This document shows, one piece after another, positions 23,101 to 30,965 of a DNA stretch of 32,402 nt. Position numbers and translations under genes: made by a program. This DNA is from a virus: positions 1 through 32,402 of the IMG/VR virus record IMGVR_UViG_3300046474_000592; one strand, 5' to 3'. How positions within the stretch are numbered: position 1 is the first letter of the stretch; each line of letters opens with the position of its first letter. The notes beneath the pieces are model-generated. The model did no database searches and was not told the DNA's origin. It saw only the letters and a list, made by a program, of their open reading frames with translations.

Positions 23101-25093
23101 CAACATTCTGGAAAAAGGGGGGATTTTCAGAAGTGATAAGCGCTATGTCAAAACGGCGGATCTCAGCGCGGATCAAGATGCGAGCTTAGACGATGTCGTG
23201 CATGCGCTGATGGATAGCGTAAAAGGGTTCGCTTCCACTCTTGGGCTTCAGACCTCGGCCATTGATGGCTACAACAAGCAGATCAAATTGCAGTTGGGGG
23301 CCGATGAGGCGCAGAACGACGAGGCGATTGCCAAGTTGTTCGGCGGTATCGGTGACGAGATTTCGACCTTATTGCTGCCGTCCATTGGCGAGTTCAAAAA
23401 AGGTAAAGAGACCTCGACCGAAACGCTGCAACGCATTGCTGGCGATTTCAGTGTTGTTGACAATGTCATCGCTGCATTGGGCAAGGATTCTGTGTCCGCG
23501 TTCCATGCAGTTGGTGTGGCATCGCTAGCTGCGCGTGAGCGCTTGATTGATTTTGCTGGTGGCGCTGATGCACTCAGCCAATCGACTGCGTTCTTTGTTC
23601 AGAACTTCTTGTCCAAGGCTGACCAGCTTGCGCCTATCGCGAAGCAGGTGGAAACCCAACTTGCGGCAATGGGACTGGCGGGAGTCAGTACCCGCGACCA
23701 GTTTGCAGCGGTCGTTCGTGGTCTGGACCTTTCCACTGAAGCTGGGGCCAAGCAGTATGTCCAGCTGATGGCCTTGGCTCCGGCGTTCGCGCAAGTACAC
23801 GAAGCGATGCAAGACGTGGGTGAAGCGCTCGCGGAAGCGCAGTTGAAGGCGCAGCAAGTTGCTGCCGCGCTGCTCTCCGATGTGGACAATTCGTTCTCTG
23901 TTTTGCAGAACGTGGTGGACCGAGAGAAATCTGCGCGCGCCGAGGCGCATGAGCTGGAGATGGTAGCGATCAATGCCCGCATCGAGGCGGTAAGCGCTTC
24001 GATCAGCAAAATCAAATCGCTGTCCGATTCGCTGCACTCGACCCTCGATCAGTTGCGCGCGCCGGGAATGGAGGCGGCAGACCGCCTCTCTGCTCAAGCG
24101 CAGATCAAGTCGGCCTTGGTTATTGCCAAAGCCGGTGGACCGCTGCCCGATGCCGATAGCCTGAAAAATGCGCTCGGTATCGCCACGCAGGATGCGTCGA
24201 ACCAGTTCAGTTCATTCACTGACTACCAGCGTGATTTCTACGCCACGGCCAGCGATATTGCTGCACTGGGCGACGTCACTGACAGCGCGCTCGATGTTCA
24301 GCAAGAGCAGCTTGATGTACTGGAAGCGCAACGTGATGTTGCCGAGGCAGCTTACAAGGCGGAGATCGATCGGCTCGATTCTCTCGTTCAATCGGCGCAG
24401 TTACAGATCGATGCTGTCAAAGGTGTTGATACCAGCGTGCTCAGTCTTGGGCAGGCGCTGACTGGTTTACAGACGATGATTCTTGCTGCCCAGCAGAACA
24501 GCGTCATCGCGGCCAATGCCGCCATCAGCAATGCCTATCAAACCGCATTGGGCCGGGTTCCTGACTCGGCTGGCTTGGCATACTGGCAGCAGCAAGCGCA
24601 GTCGGGCGCATCGACGTCGAACATTGTCTCCGCGATCAGTAATTCGACGGAAGCAAAGCTCGTCGGTTTGTATCGGTCGCTGCTTGGCCGCGACCCTGAT
24701 GCAGCAGGTTTGCAGTGGTGGGTCAATGCGACCGGCAACGGCGCATCGATGGCGCAGATCACAGGCGAAATCCTCAACAGCGACGAGTACAAGAAATTGC
24801 ACCCGTTTGCTGTTGGGACGAACTATGTGCCAACCGACATGCCCGCGCTGATTCATGCCGGCGAACGGATCATTCCGGCTGCCGACAACCGCGAGTTGAT
24901 GGCGCGGCTCAACCGCCCGGTTGAGCAGTCTTCCGTTCAGGCTGCGGACTTGCAGGCAATCCGTTCGCTCTTGGAGCAAATCTTTATTTCAAACAGCAGG
25001 GCAGCGGACGGCGCCGTAAGGACTGCCGACATCATCGAGCGGGTATCTGCCGGTGGTGGCCCGCTGCTGGTAAGAGTGGAAGGGGGAGTATGA
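20129..25093 (+). CDS. Tape measure protein with DUF4214-like repeats
   Basis: A 1654-aa tail tape measure protein. Residues about 147-195 hold the tail-length signature (ALRGVPAQFTDIVTSIQGG, then LQQGGQLRDTFGSAG). A hydrophobic segment follows at about 200-216, long coiled coils at about 230-780, a glycine-rich hinge near 800, and further helices. Residues about 1463-1559 contain two DUF4214-like units (LGRVPDSAGLAYW and LGRDPDAAGLQWW). The last 95 residues carry the conserved tail FAVGTNYVPTDMPALIHAGE. AGGAGG precedes ATG 20129. It sets tail length and enters the host envelope with the DNA. Confidence 0.93.
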   Translation: MSDERKIQLAVEVDATAARPGLAELRQEVQTTAASVARAGEQASAAMDGIGDAAAGSSRKVEAAERNLIGSIQRATAAAQAGSRSGSAFYESLATQRGVDPRALEPYLAQLRAVEAAQSAANNALNGSRASFGGVTTSAAQTAAALRGVPAQFTDIVTSIQGGQAPLTVFLQQGGQLRDTFGSAGAAARGLGGYVVSLMTPLNLVAAAVIGLAVAHHAGAAEAEAYGRSLALTNNAVGSSVDQMSDAARNIGKMTGSQREAAGVLAELAGAGQVAGDRLQWYGKVAVEMQRDVGRAAKETISDFTELGQSPVAALEKINDKYHVVTAAIYEQVKALEDQGKHSEAAKVAQDAYANAMEAQHDRVLSTLSDWENGWLRIKKAASGALDSAIDLAMGREATNSEKINSLLRERELIEKRIAKAAPKGDARLDAELQFELEQNKARINALRDKTDATKAAAKADAEAAEVNSARMKWDKDSDQYLSRNAQLERDIAKARNEGAAAQLSAGEIEKRIGLVRQKYSDIFNNQIESQIAALKRRNAVEEEVAGRAGAALASAHTSGQVNEEDYVKGTAQIDQAAIARQRAGVEDELRLAMRKQNSLKEQADLRGQLALLDEKSTSRQLVLENQLYELEVRKSRQAADNYANAVEAAAGDTRSLQQQVQAQRDSNAQIGLSASALAELEAVRLEALATRKEENADLAEGLDLSGRMSEEYLAQAAALRELADVKREGAAKQVVVKQAEDAAQAWKRASQEISSSLTDALMRGFEGGKSFAVNLRDTVVNMFKTMVLKPTIMAALGGSSSTGIGGGGGVGAAGDWLSAGKMLYSGFSTGISSSLGTAVTQLGNLFGSQAVSSFGAGMGLTTSQAATASSAYAAAGNSTAATGLTAGASAARAIPIVGWIIAGMQAANGFMKQGFEPDNGTLNPIGKAIGAPTNFEYKSLQWLGMNKTLANILSGASINTKLFGRASPKVESSGIEGAVSASGFAGNAYANILEKGGIFRSDKRYVKTADLSADQDASLDDVVHALMDSVKGFASTLGLQTSAIDGYNKQIKLQLGADEAQNDEAIAKLFGGIGDEISTLLLPSIGEFKKGKETSTETLQRIAGDFSVVDNVIAALGKDSVSAFHAVGVASLAARERLIDFAGGADALSQSTAFFVQNFLSKADQLAPIAKQVETQLAAMGLAGVSTRDQFAAVVRGLDLSTEAGAKQYVQLMALAPAFAQVHEAMQDVGEALAEAQLKAQQVAAALLSDVDNSFSVLQNVVDREKSARAEAHELEMVAINARIEAVSASISKIKSLSDSLHSTLDQLRAPGMEAADRLSAQAQIKSALVIAKAGGPLPDADSLKNALGIATQDASNQFSSFTDYQRDFYATASDIAALGDVTDSALDVQQEQLDVLEAQRDVAEAAYKAEIDRLDSLVQSAQLQIDAVKGVDTSVLSLGQALTGLQTMILAAQQNSVIAANAAISNAYQTALGRVPDSAGLAYWQQQAQSGASTSNIVSAISNSTEAKLVGLYRSLLGRDPDAAGLQWWVNATGNGASMAQITGEILNSDEYKKLHPFAVGTNYVPTDMPALIHAGERIIPAADNRELMARLNRPVEQSSVQAADLQAIRSLLEQIFISNSRAADGAVRTADIIERVSAGGGPLLVRVEGGV

Positions 25094-26022
25094 CGGCCAA
25101 GATAAGTGTTCTTGTGCCTGTTGAAGTTGACAGCAAGGTGCTGACGTCGAGCACCGCTGTCGAAACCTATCAGGACTACGTGGCAACAACCACGTATGCA
25201 AAAGGGAACCGGTGTGTTAGTCCAACGACGCACCGGATTTACGAAAGTCTCAAAGATATTAACAAGGGCAACGATCCAACGGATACGGCCAACTTAACCG
25301 GCGCTACACCTTGGTGGCTTGACTATGGGCCGGCCAATCGCTGGGCCATGTTCGATACCGATGTGAGCACGGCGACGGTCGCGCCGTCGCCGTTCAGCGT
25401 AGTGCTCCGACCGGGTTTTTTCAAGGATCTTTACCTTGGCGGGTTAGACGCCGATGAGATTGATCTTGTCGTGCGCAGTGCTCCCGGCGGCGAAGTGATT
25501 CGTGCCACGCATACGGTGTTGGAAGGCTCGAAGCCCGATGACTACGACGACTATTTCTTTAGTCACTTCAAACCACAGATCGATTTTATCGAGCAAGACA
25601 TTGATACCTACAACGCCGCCGAGATCACGGTGACGCTGACCAAGGCCAGCGGCAACGTGAAGTGCTCGGTAATGGATGTGGGCGACCTTGTCGAGCTCGG
25701 TAGGACGCTTAGCGGGGCAAAGGTCACGCCGAAGACGTTCAGCTACATCGAGCAGGACAAGTTCGGCGGCGCGAAGATCACGCGGCGCGGTGCGGCCAAT
25801 GATCTTGCCGTGTCCGGCGTGCTGGAGCGTAGCGATGCCGGCGCGGTACACCAAGCGCTCTTGAGCGTGCTTGATATGCCGTGCCTTGTCATGGCGAGCC
25901 AGCACGTTGATTACAGCCCCTTGCGCTGCTTTGGGCTCATTAGCGGCGGTATCGAGTATCCGAACATTCAAGACAAGTGCATGTTGAACATTAACGTACA
26001 GGGTTTAATTAAATGGCAGTAA
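25090..26022 (+). CDS. Tail tip protein, possible carbohydrate-binding module
   Basis: A 310-aa protein. Residues about 30-80 (TYAKGNRCVSPTTHRIYESL, then NKGNDPTDT and WWLDYGPANRWAMFD) resemble the aromatic pattern of CBM5/12-like modules that recur in tail proteins. The rest is beta-rich and unfamiliar. The position directly after the tape measure corresponds to distal tail or baseplate proteins. Its start overlaps the tape measure stop. Placement in the tail is firm; binding specificity is unknown. Confidence 0.65.
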   Translation: MTAKISVLVPVEVDSKVLTSSTAVETYQDYVATTTYAKGNRCVSPTTHRIYESLKDINKGNDPTDTANLTGATPWWLDYGPANRWAMFDTDVSTATVAPSPFSVVLRPGFFKDLYLGGLDADEIDLVVRSAPGGEVIRATHTVLEGSKPDDYDDYFFSHFKPQIDFIEQDIDTYNAAEITVTLTKASGNVKCSVMDVGDLVELGRTLSGAKVTPKTFSYIEQDKFGGAKITRRGAANDLAVSGVLERSDAGAVHQALLSVLDMPCLVMASQHVDYSPLRCFGLISGGIEYPNIQDKCMLNINVQGLIKWQ

Positions 26023-27827
26023 CACAACCTCCCGAAATTACCGCGCCGCCGGTCGCGCCACAGCGCAAAGACCGCAATACCTTTGCCGACCGGGTAGACG
26101 CTTTTCTGACGTGGATGATTGCAGCGGTAGCGCAATTTATGGCACTGGCTGCAAACGTCTGGGCCAACGCGACCGAGGCTTACAACGCCTCGTTGCAGGC
26201 GGTCGCATCGGCGACTATCGCATCGGCTGCTGCGAACACGGCGACGCTGACGGCCAACGCATTGCCGTTCAACGCTGCGACGAACTACACGCAGGGGCAG
26301 TCGGCCATCTCGTTGCAGAATTTCGTGGTGTATCGGCGCAAGTCTGCCGGCAGCTCGGCAACCGATCCCGCCGCCGATGCTGCGAACTGGCAGCGCGCGC
26401 TCGCCGAGCCGTTTGGCGCGGTCGATGCGCTAAGCATTACTGGCGATACAGCACTGACGCTCACTGCGCGAAACGTTCTGCGCGTGTCGTCCACCATGAA
26501 GAATTCTTCACTGCGCTTGCCGGCGGCGAACACTATCGTCAATGGCAATGGCACCTACATGGTGAAGAACGTCGGCGCGTTTGCGTTGCCGGTGCGCGAC
26601 AGTAGTGGAGTGCTTTTGGCAGTGCTTCCGGGCGGTGGTGGCTGCGGCGTCTTTGCCTGCGAAGATTTCTCGACGGCCTCAGGCCTGTGGTTAGTCATTG
26701 CTCCCGAAAACATCGGTTCGATTGCAACCGGCGGTGCAACGATCTGGGCTACGTCGGCATGTATTTGGATCGGCGTTTCCGCCATTCCCGGCGCAATCGA
26801 CAAGGCGTTGATCTGCTGGGCCGGTGGTGGCTATATGTACGCGGCCATTGCAACGCGTAGCGCTGCCGGCAGTGTGTCCATCGGCGGCGTTGCGACGATT
26901 GGTGCTTGCGATCTTGCATCCGGCGCGATGTGCATTGCACTATCGTCCACGGCGGGCTTTGTCACTCTACCTTACAGCGCTGGGCCATCTCATACGCTGT
27001 ATGCGCTGGCATTGAATGTGGCGACCAATGCCGTAAGTACGGCAGGCTCGAAGGCGCTCTACGGTAACTACGGCCTCCCCAACGGGGCGTTTGATCCGCA
27101 AGTGCAGGCAATTGATGCGGCGCGCGCAGCATGGGTGTATTCCTCTTCGACGGCATTGGCGTTGATCGTTGCGCAGCACAACGGCGCGGCAGCTCCAACG
27201 TTTTCGGAAACTTCCTTGGCGGCGACGCTGAGTAACTACCCTTCGATCTGTCTTGCCCATGTAGGTGGCGGGAATCTGCTGCTGGCCGGCAGCAGCGGGG
27301 CAACACTGTACTCGACAACGGGTGTGGCGACAGCGAGCCTTGGCACGCGTAGCTGGACCGGGCAATCGGTCATGGAAGGCAATAGCAACGCGGCAGGTTC
27401 GCGGATGTTCTCGCAGGGCGGCAACCGTGCAGCCGTGGTGACTGGCGGTGCAGCCAATGGCGTACGTGAGCGCACATTTACGCTCGCCAGCTCGGGCGCA
27501 GCGCCGAGCTTGCCGTCCGGTCATCGTCACTTTCCGTCCGGTACGAGCTCGAACGGCGTCGCCAACTTTACCGGCGCGCTGATCGGTTCGACGTACTGCA
27601 CGATTGGTATGACAACTGGCGGACGTGCCAATGGCCTGCGGCTTATGCGCTACGCCAACGATGCGCTGTATGAGTTCGCCTATGGCTGGCCGGACGATAT
27701 GCCGATTACCGGCTCGGCCGGCTTGAGCTGGAGCGCCGCAGGCGTGAACGGGCAAAACGCGATTGCCGTGTCGCTCGACTTTTCCAACTATCCACAAGTT
27801 GCAGCGCTGGAGGTCTGCAAAGCATGA
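26013..27827 (+). CDS. Probable tail fibre / receptor-binding protein
   Basis: A 604-aa protein. A proline-rich start is followed by helices at about 25-85 (DRVDAFLTWMIAAVAQF, then an Ala/Thr-rich stretch), typical of an attachment region. The remainder is a Gly/Ser/Ala/Thr-rich beta-type region without Lys/Glu-rich helices, as in trimeric fibres, ending in a short compact tip. A downstream fibre-assembly-like gene supports the call. It overlaps the upstream gene by 10 bp. Confidence 0.7.
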   Translation: MAVTQPPEITAPPVAPQRKDRNTFADRVDAFLTWMIAAVAQFMALAANVWANATEAYNASLQAVASATIASAAANTATLTANALPFNAATNYTQGQSAISLQNFVVYRRKSAGSSATDPAADAANWQRALAEPFGAVDALSITGDTALTLTARNVLRVSSTMKNSSLRLPAANTIVNGNGTYMVKNVGAFALPVRDSSGVLLAVLPGGGGCGVFACEDFSTASGLWLVIAPENIGSIATGGATIWATSACIWIGVSAIPGAIDKALICWAGGGYMYAAIATRSAAGSVSIGGVATIGACDLASGAMCIALSSTAGFVTLPYSAGPSHTLYALALNVATNAVSTAGSKALYGNYGLPNGAFDPQVQAIDAARAAWVYSSSTALALIVAQHNGAAAPTFSETSLAATLSNYPSICLAHVGGGNLLLAGSSGATLYSTTGVATASLGTRSWTGQSVMEGNSNAAGSRMFSQGGNRAAVVTGGAANGVRERTFTLASSGAAPSLPSGHRHFPSGTSSNGVANFTGALIGSTYCTIGMTTGGRANGLRLMRYANDALYEFAYGWPDDMPITGSAGLSWSAAGVNGQNAIAVSLDFSNYPQVAALEVCKA

Positions 27828-28447
27828 AAACTATTATCGTTTTGGATGGCATCGCCTTGTTGGCGGCTGACGCGGTGACGCTGTTCCCCGATCACGCCAT
27901 CATCAATGCGACGACGTTTGACGAGGCAGGCCTGCCGCTAGACGGCCAGCGCTTCCAGTGCTTCAACGACACGATGCAGGCGATCAGCGTCGATGAGCTG
28001 CCCGATCCTTGGGTAGCTGGCGCGTATCGCTTTGCGGACGGCCAGCTCGTTCTCGATGCCGATCTGCCGGCGTGGCGCGGCTACTTAGCCGAGCTCGATG
28101 ACGCAAAGCAGAAGATGAATGCGCGCATCAACGGCTGGCGCGCCGACGCCAACGGGACGACGTTCCCCTACAACGGCAAGCATGTGCAGTGTGACTTGAC
28201 CAGCACCATTGATCTGATGGGAACCGCCAATCAAGTTGCGCTGCACGGCACCTTCCCGCCGAATTTTCCGGGCGCGTGGAAGGCGTATGACAACACGTAC
28301 ATTCCGCTGCCAACGGTCGAGGATTTCAAGGCGCTCTATGAGGCGTTTACGCAGCGCGGCTCGCTTAATTTCCTGCATGCGCAGGAATTGAAATCGCGCG
28401 TTGCTGCGGCGCTGACGCTGGCGCAGCTCGACGCCATTGAATGGTAG
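27824..28447 (+). CDS. DUF4376-type tail fibre accessory protein
   Basis: A 207-aa protein whose C-terminal half (about 95-200) matches DUF4376: a helix with KQKMNARINGW, then TTFPYNGKHVQCDLTST and W-K-A-Y-D-N-T-Y-I-P-L. It lies directly behind the fibre gene with an ATGA overlap, the usual place of fibre assembly or fibre-associated proteins. Confidence 0.7.
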   Translation: MKTIIVLDGIALLAADAVTLFPDHAIINATTFDEAGLPLDGQRFQCFNDTMQAISVDELPDPWVAGAYRFADGQLVLDADLPAWRGYLAELDDAKQKMNARINGWRADANGTTFPYNGKHVQCDLTSTIDLMGTANQVALHGTFPPNFPGAWKAYDNTYIPLPTVEDFKALYEAFTQRGSLNFLHAQELKSRVAAALTLAQLDAIEW

Positions 28448-28455
28448 GGGTGCCG

Positions 28456-28938
28456 ATGATCTTGAAAACTCAGCCGGCGGGCTTCCATGCCGCGTTTTAT
28501 AAGGGCACCCGTCCGGGCTTCGCCGGCATCTACAGCCGTGTGGTGCGTGGCTGGGAAGGCGGTTCATATAGCCATTGCGAGCTGGTGTTCAGTGATGGCC
28601 GTTCGGCGTCAGCTTCGTTCATCGATGGTGGCGTGCGCTTCAAGGTTATCGAGTATGACCCTGCGAGCTGGGACTACGTGACGCTGCCGGTGGAGCTGGA
28701 AGCTACGGCGCGTGAGTGGTTCGTGAGTCACGAGGGCGAGGCGTACGACATTATGGGCAACGTACATTTTGTTATCGGCTTCGTCCCCGAGTCGCGTCGT
28801 AAGAAGTTCTGCTCCGAGGCGCTCGCCGCTTCGCTTGGCATCCCTGACGCTTGGCGCTTCGGTCCCAACGCGCTGGCCGCTGTCCTGCAATACGTGGTAG
28901 CCACGCCGGATGCGTTGCTGCTGGCTGCGCCTGTTTAG
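28456..28938 (+). CDS. Permuted NlpC/P60-like papain-fold enzyme
   Basis: A 160-aa protein starting at ATG 28456, with AGGGG 5 nt upstream; an in-frame ATG at 28441 lacks a ribosome site. A His in SYSHCELVF (His40) precedes a Cys in KKFCSEALAASLG (Cys119), the order of circularly permuted NlpC/P60 (YiiX-like) enzymes. The residues between are an acidic, Trp-containing alpha/beta region. It may act on cell wall or lipid amides at the tail tip or during entry. Activity is inferred only. Confidence 0.7.
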   Translation: MILKTQPAGFHAAFYKGTRPGFAGIYSRVVRGWEGGSYSHCELVFSDGRSASASFIDGGVRFKVIEYDPASWDYVTLPVELEATAREWFVSHEGEAYDIMGNVHFVIGFVPESRRKKFCSEALAASLGIPDAWRFGPNALAAVLQYVVATPDALLLAAPV

Positions 28939-29004
28939 GCGCTGCGAGAGTCAGCCCGCCGCAACGGTGGGCATCGTTTCCGGCCTCTGTGGCCGATCAA
29001 CTTG

Positions 29005-29026
29005 AACCCGCTTCGGCGGGTTTTTT
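29005..29026 (+). terminator. Terminator-like hairpin before the lysis genes
   Basis: AACCCGC-TTCG-GCGGGTT followed by T residues. It separates the tail genes from the lysis cassette. No separate promoter is visible downstream, so late transcription must read through. Confidence 0.8.
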
Positions 29027-29040
29027 ATTTCTATTCCCGA

Positions 29041-29256
29041 ATGACAATCTCGCACGAAGCAATCTCTTCTGTGGGGGCGAAAATCGTCCCTGTTACTCCG
29101 CCTGCGGTTGTGGTGGGTCTTAACGTCGCCGGCATCACATTGCCCGACATAGTGCAAATGCTGTCCATCTTCTGGTTGGCGCTCCTCATTTTCGACAAGC
29201 TCTGGTTGCTGGTTCTGCGCTGGAAGAAAGGGAAGGCCGACGATGAACCAACTTAA
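29041..29256 (+). CDS. Holin, small two-TM type
   Basis: A 71-aa membrane protein starting at ATG 29041 (an upstream TTG at 29002 would place the hairpin inside the gene). Two hydrophobic stretches, about 16-34 (VPVTPPAVVVGLNVAGITL) and about 40-60 (MLSIFWLALLIFDKLWLLVL), are followed by a basic WKKGK tail. The gene order holin-endolysin-Rz/Rz1 supports the call. It should form the inner-membrane lesion that times lysis. No clear Shine-Dalgarno. Confidence 0.8.
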   Translation: MTISHEAISSVGAKIVPVTPPAVVVGLNVAGITLPDIVQMLSIFWLALLIFDKLWLLVLRWKKGKADDEPT

Positions 29257-29755
29257 TCGAAGCGTCGTCATGGTGAGCGCCATGCTGCTGGCCGCGCTCA
29301 CGCAGCTCGAAGGCACGCGCTATGTACCGTACGAAGATATCGTGAACGTCTGGACGGTCTGCCAAGGCTATGCCGGCAAGGATGTTGTCCGCAACAAGGT
29401 GTACACGCCAGCCGAATGCAAGCAGCTTGCCGAGAGCCAGCTCGTCGCGAAGGGCGCGGAGGTACTTCGCTGCTCCAAGGTGCCGATTGCCCAGCATGAA
29501 TATGATGCCTACACGCTGTTTGCGTACAACGTTGGCACGTCGGCCTTTTGTGGTTCGTCGCTGTTGAAGAAACTCAATCAGGGCGATCACGTCGGCGCAT
29601 GTAACGGCCTGCTTGCTTGGGACTATGCCGGCGGGAAGAGGGTGGCGGGCTTAACTCGCCGCCGGCAGTTTGAGCGCAGCATTTGCCTTGGCGAGGCGAA
29701 GCTGGCCGGTGTCGCTACGCCGCGCCGTAACCCGGATCGAGTTGCCTATGTTTAG
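29243..29755 (+). CDS. SAR endolysin (GH24 lysozyme)
   Basis: A 170-aa T4-type lysozyme. The catalytic triad is visible as Glu23 (LEG), Asp32 (YED) and Thr38 (VWTVC). Residues about 8-20 (VVMVSAMLLAALT) form a weakly hydrophobic signal-anchor-release segment with small residues, as in P21 and P1 lysozymes. It would be exported by the Sec system, held in the inner membrane and released when holin depolarises it. It overlaps the holin end by 14 bp. Confidence 0.88.
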   Translation: MNQLNRSVVMVSAMLLAALTQLEGTRYVPYEDIVNVWTVCQGYAGKDVVRNKVYTPAECKQLAESQLVAKGAEVLRCSKVPIAQHEYDAYTLFAYNVGTSAFCGSSLLKKLNQGDHVGACNGLLAWDYAGGKRVAGLTRRRQFERSICLGEAKLAGVATPRRNPDRVAYV

Positions 29756-30272
29756 CCGCATGAAGGGCGTGGTGCTGCCGACGCCCGCTCGCTGGGCGGC
29801 CTGCGCATTGATCGGTGCCGTTCTATTCGGCTTGGGCGAGCTCGACGGTCAGCGTCGCGCTGGTCAAGCGCACATCGATTACGTGACGGCACAGGCGGAG
29901 CGCGCCATAGCCATCACTAAGGCACAGGCCAAGGTCGTTGTGCAGACGGAAATTCAATACCGCGACCGGATTAAGACGGTCTACTTGAAAGGAGAAGTAA
30001 TTGAAAAGCAAGTGCCTGTATACGTCACGGCTGTTGACGATGCTGTTTATGGTGTCAATGCTGGCTTCGTGCGCACATACAACGCCGCTTGGTCAGGTGA
30101 TGATCCCGGAGCCGCCGCCGAGTTTGACCGAGAACCCGCCGGCATTTCGATCTCTGAAATCGCGGAAGCCGACGCCTTCAACGCAACAGCATGCCGCGCG
30201 TGGCGTGAGCAAGCCTTAGCGTGGCGCTCGTTCTATGGTCAGATCAAGTCTGCAACGGACTCGCCGCATTAG
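29748..30272 (+). CDS. Rz i-spanin
   Basis: A 174-aa protein starting at ATG 29748, overlapping the endolysin stop. A single N-terminal membrane anchor (WAACALIGAVLFGLGEL, about 16-32) is followed by a periplasmic coiled coil. It pairs with Rz1 to fuse inner and outer membranes at the end of lysis. A longer frame open from 29670 lies within the endolysin gene and is not needed. Confidence 0.82.
   Translation: MFSRMKGVVLPTPARWAACALIGAVLFGLGELDGQRRAGQAHIDYVTAQAERAIAITKAQAKVVVQTEIQYRDRIKTVYLKGEVIEKQVPVYVTAVDDAVYGVNAGFVRTYNAAWSGDDPGAAAEFDREPAGISISEIAEADAFNATACRAWREQALAWRSFYGQIKSATDSPH
30001..30219 (+). CDS. Rz1 o-spanin lipoprotein, nested in Rz
   Basis: A 72-aa lipoprotein in the +1 frame wholly inside Rz. 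TTG 30001 follows a strong AAAGGAG. The signal peptide LLTMLFMVSMLASC ends in a lipobox with the acylated Cys24. The mature part is rich in Pro (PEPPPSL), as usual for Rz1. It should sit in the outer membrane and bind Rz across the periplasm. Confidence 0.85.
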   Translation: MKSKCLYTSRLLTMLFMVSMLASCAHTTPLGQVMIPEPPPSLTENPPAFRSLKSRKPTPSTQQHAARGVSKP

Positions 30273-30273
30273 T

Positions 30274-30289
30274 GTGCAGACGTATGCAC
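30274..30289. repeat. Dispersed 16-bp palindrome, copy 5
   Basis: GTGCAGACGTATGCAC, the reverse complement of copies 1 and 3. It starts one base after the Rz stop, in the 38-bp gap between the late operon and the converging DUF4145 gene. Confidence 0.7.
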
Positions 30290-30310
30290 ATGAGAGTTAG
30301 GTTTCAAGTG

Positions 30311-30958
30311 TTAAGTTTTTGCTCGCTGCGGGATTTTTAGTGCGGCGGAGCGTCGGCCATATATATAAATGGATTGCAGCAGATTTTCCGTTACGTCGAG
30401 CAAATGCGTAACATCTTGGTAGGTAGGTGCAAATCCGCGATGCATACTGGCGTGTCCTGCTTCCAACACGGGCTCAATTGCCTTTCTCTGAACTTTTGAG
30501 ATGAAGCCCTTTTCTTGGAAAGCATTGAGGTTGTTGGCGAACGTCTTGTTGTCGCCTGCTTGCTCAATCATTACGTGTTCGAGTAATGCGCGAATTCCAA
30601 GTGTCGCCAGACGTAGCGCGCCATTGCTTAATGCGATGTAGATTTCCTTAATGAAGGCGTGCTTCACTGGATTCTCGGCATTGTCGTCGAGGAATATCTC
30701 GAATAGCCACTCTGGGGCCTTTCTGGTTGTCTGTGGTGGGTAGTGTCGCTGGTCTTGTGTATGTCCATTATTGAAAATAATAACCATCGTGAATGCTCCG
30801 CAGCCAGCACACTTAGCAAACCTTGCTGTTTCCTGAACGTCCTCTCCACAGTCGTTTTCTTCATCATAGTAGTGGTGCATACGCGATTCTTCCGCAATCA
30901 CTTGATGATTGCGGTAACCGGCACACGTGCTGCAATGAGTTTGGATTTGATTGAACAT
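30311..30958 (-). CDS. DUF4145 protein with N-terminal zinc ribbon
   Basis: A 215-aa protein. Two pairs, Cys9/Cys12 and Cys50/Cys53, form a zinc ribbon, and the C-terminal half (KEIYIALSNGALRLATLGIR, then LLEHVMIE, HASMHRG) is the helical DUF4145 domain. The family often accompanies or is fused to nucleases and defence proteins, but its biochemistry is not settled. It is the third gene of a leftward run, 7 bp after the DUF2158 gene, and ends facing the phage lysis genes. It may be prophage cargo or a host gene. Confidence 0.78.
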   Translation of the reverse strand: MFNQIQTHCSTCAGYRNHQVIAEESRMHHYYDEENDCGEDVQETARFAKCAGCGAFTMVIIFNNGHTQDQRHYPPQTTRKAPEWLFEIFLDDNAENPVKHAFIKEIYIALSNGALRLATLGIRALLEHVMIEQAGDNKTFANNLNAFQEKGFISKVQRKAIEPVLEAGHASMHRGFAPTYQDVTHLLDVTENLLQSIYIYGRRSAALKIPQRAKT

Positions 30959-30965
30959 TGGTGGG

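Noticed and set aside
26149-26164. A sixth, degenerate copy of the dispersed palindrome in the fibre gene
   Set aside because: It matches only 12 of 16 bases and one arm is broken. Half-sites near 19935 and 29938 (TGTGCAGACG) are also too partial to count.
30274-30289. Palindrome copy 5 as a terminator for the late operon
   Set aside because: The inverted repeat has no T tract on either side and is the same motif found inside genes, so a protein-binding site is more likely.
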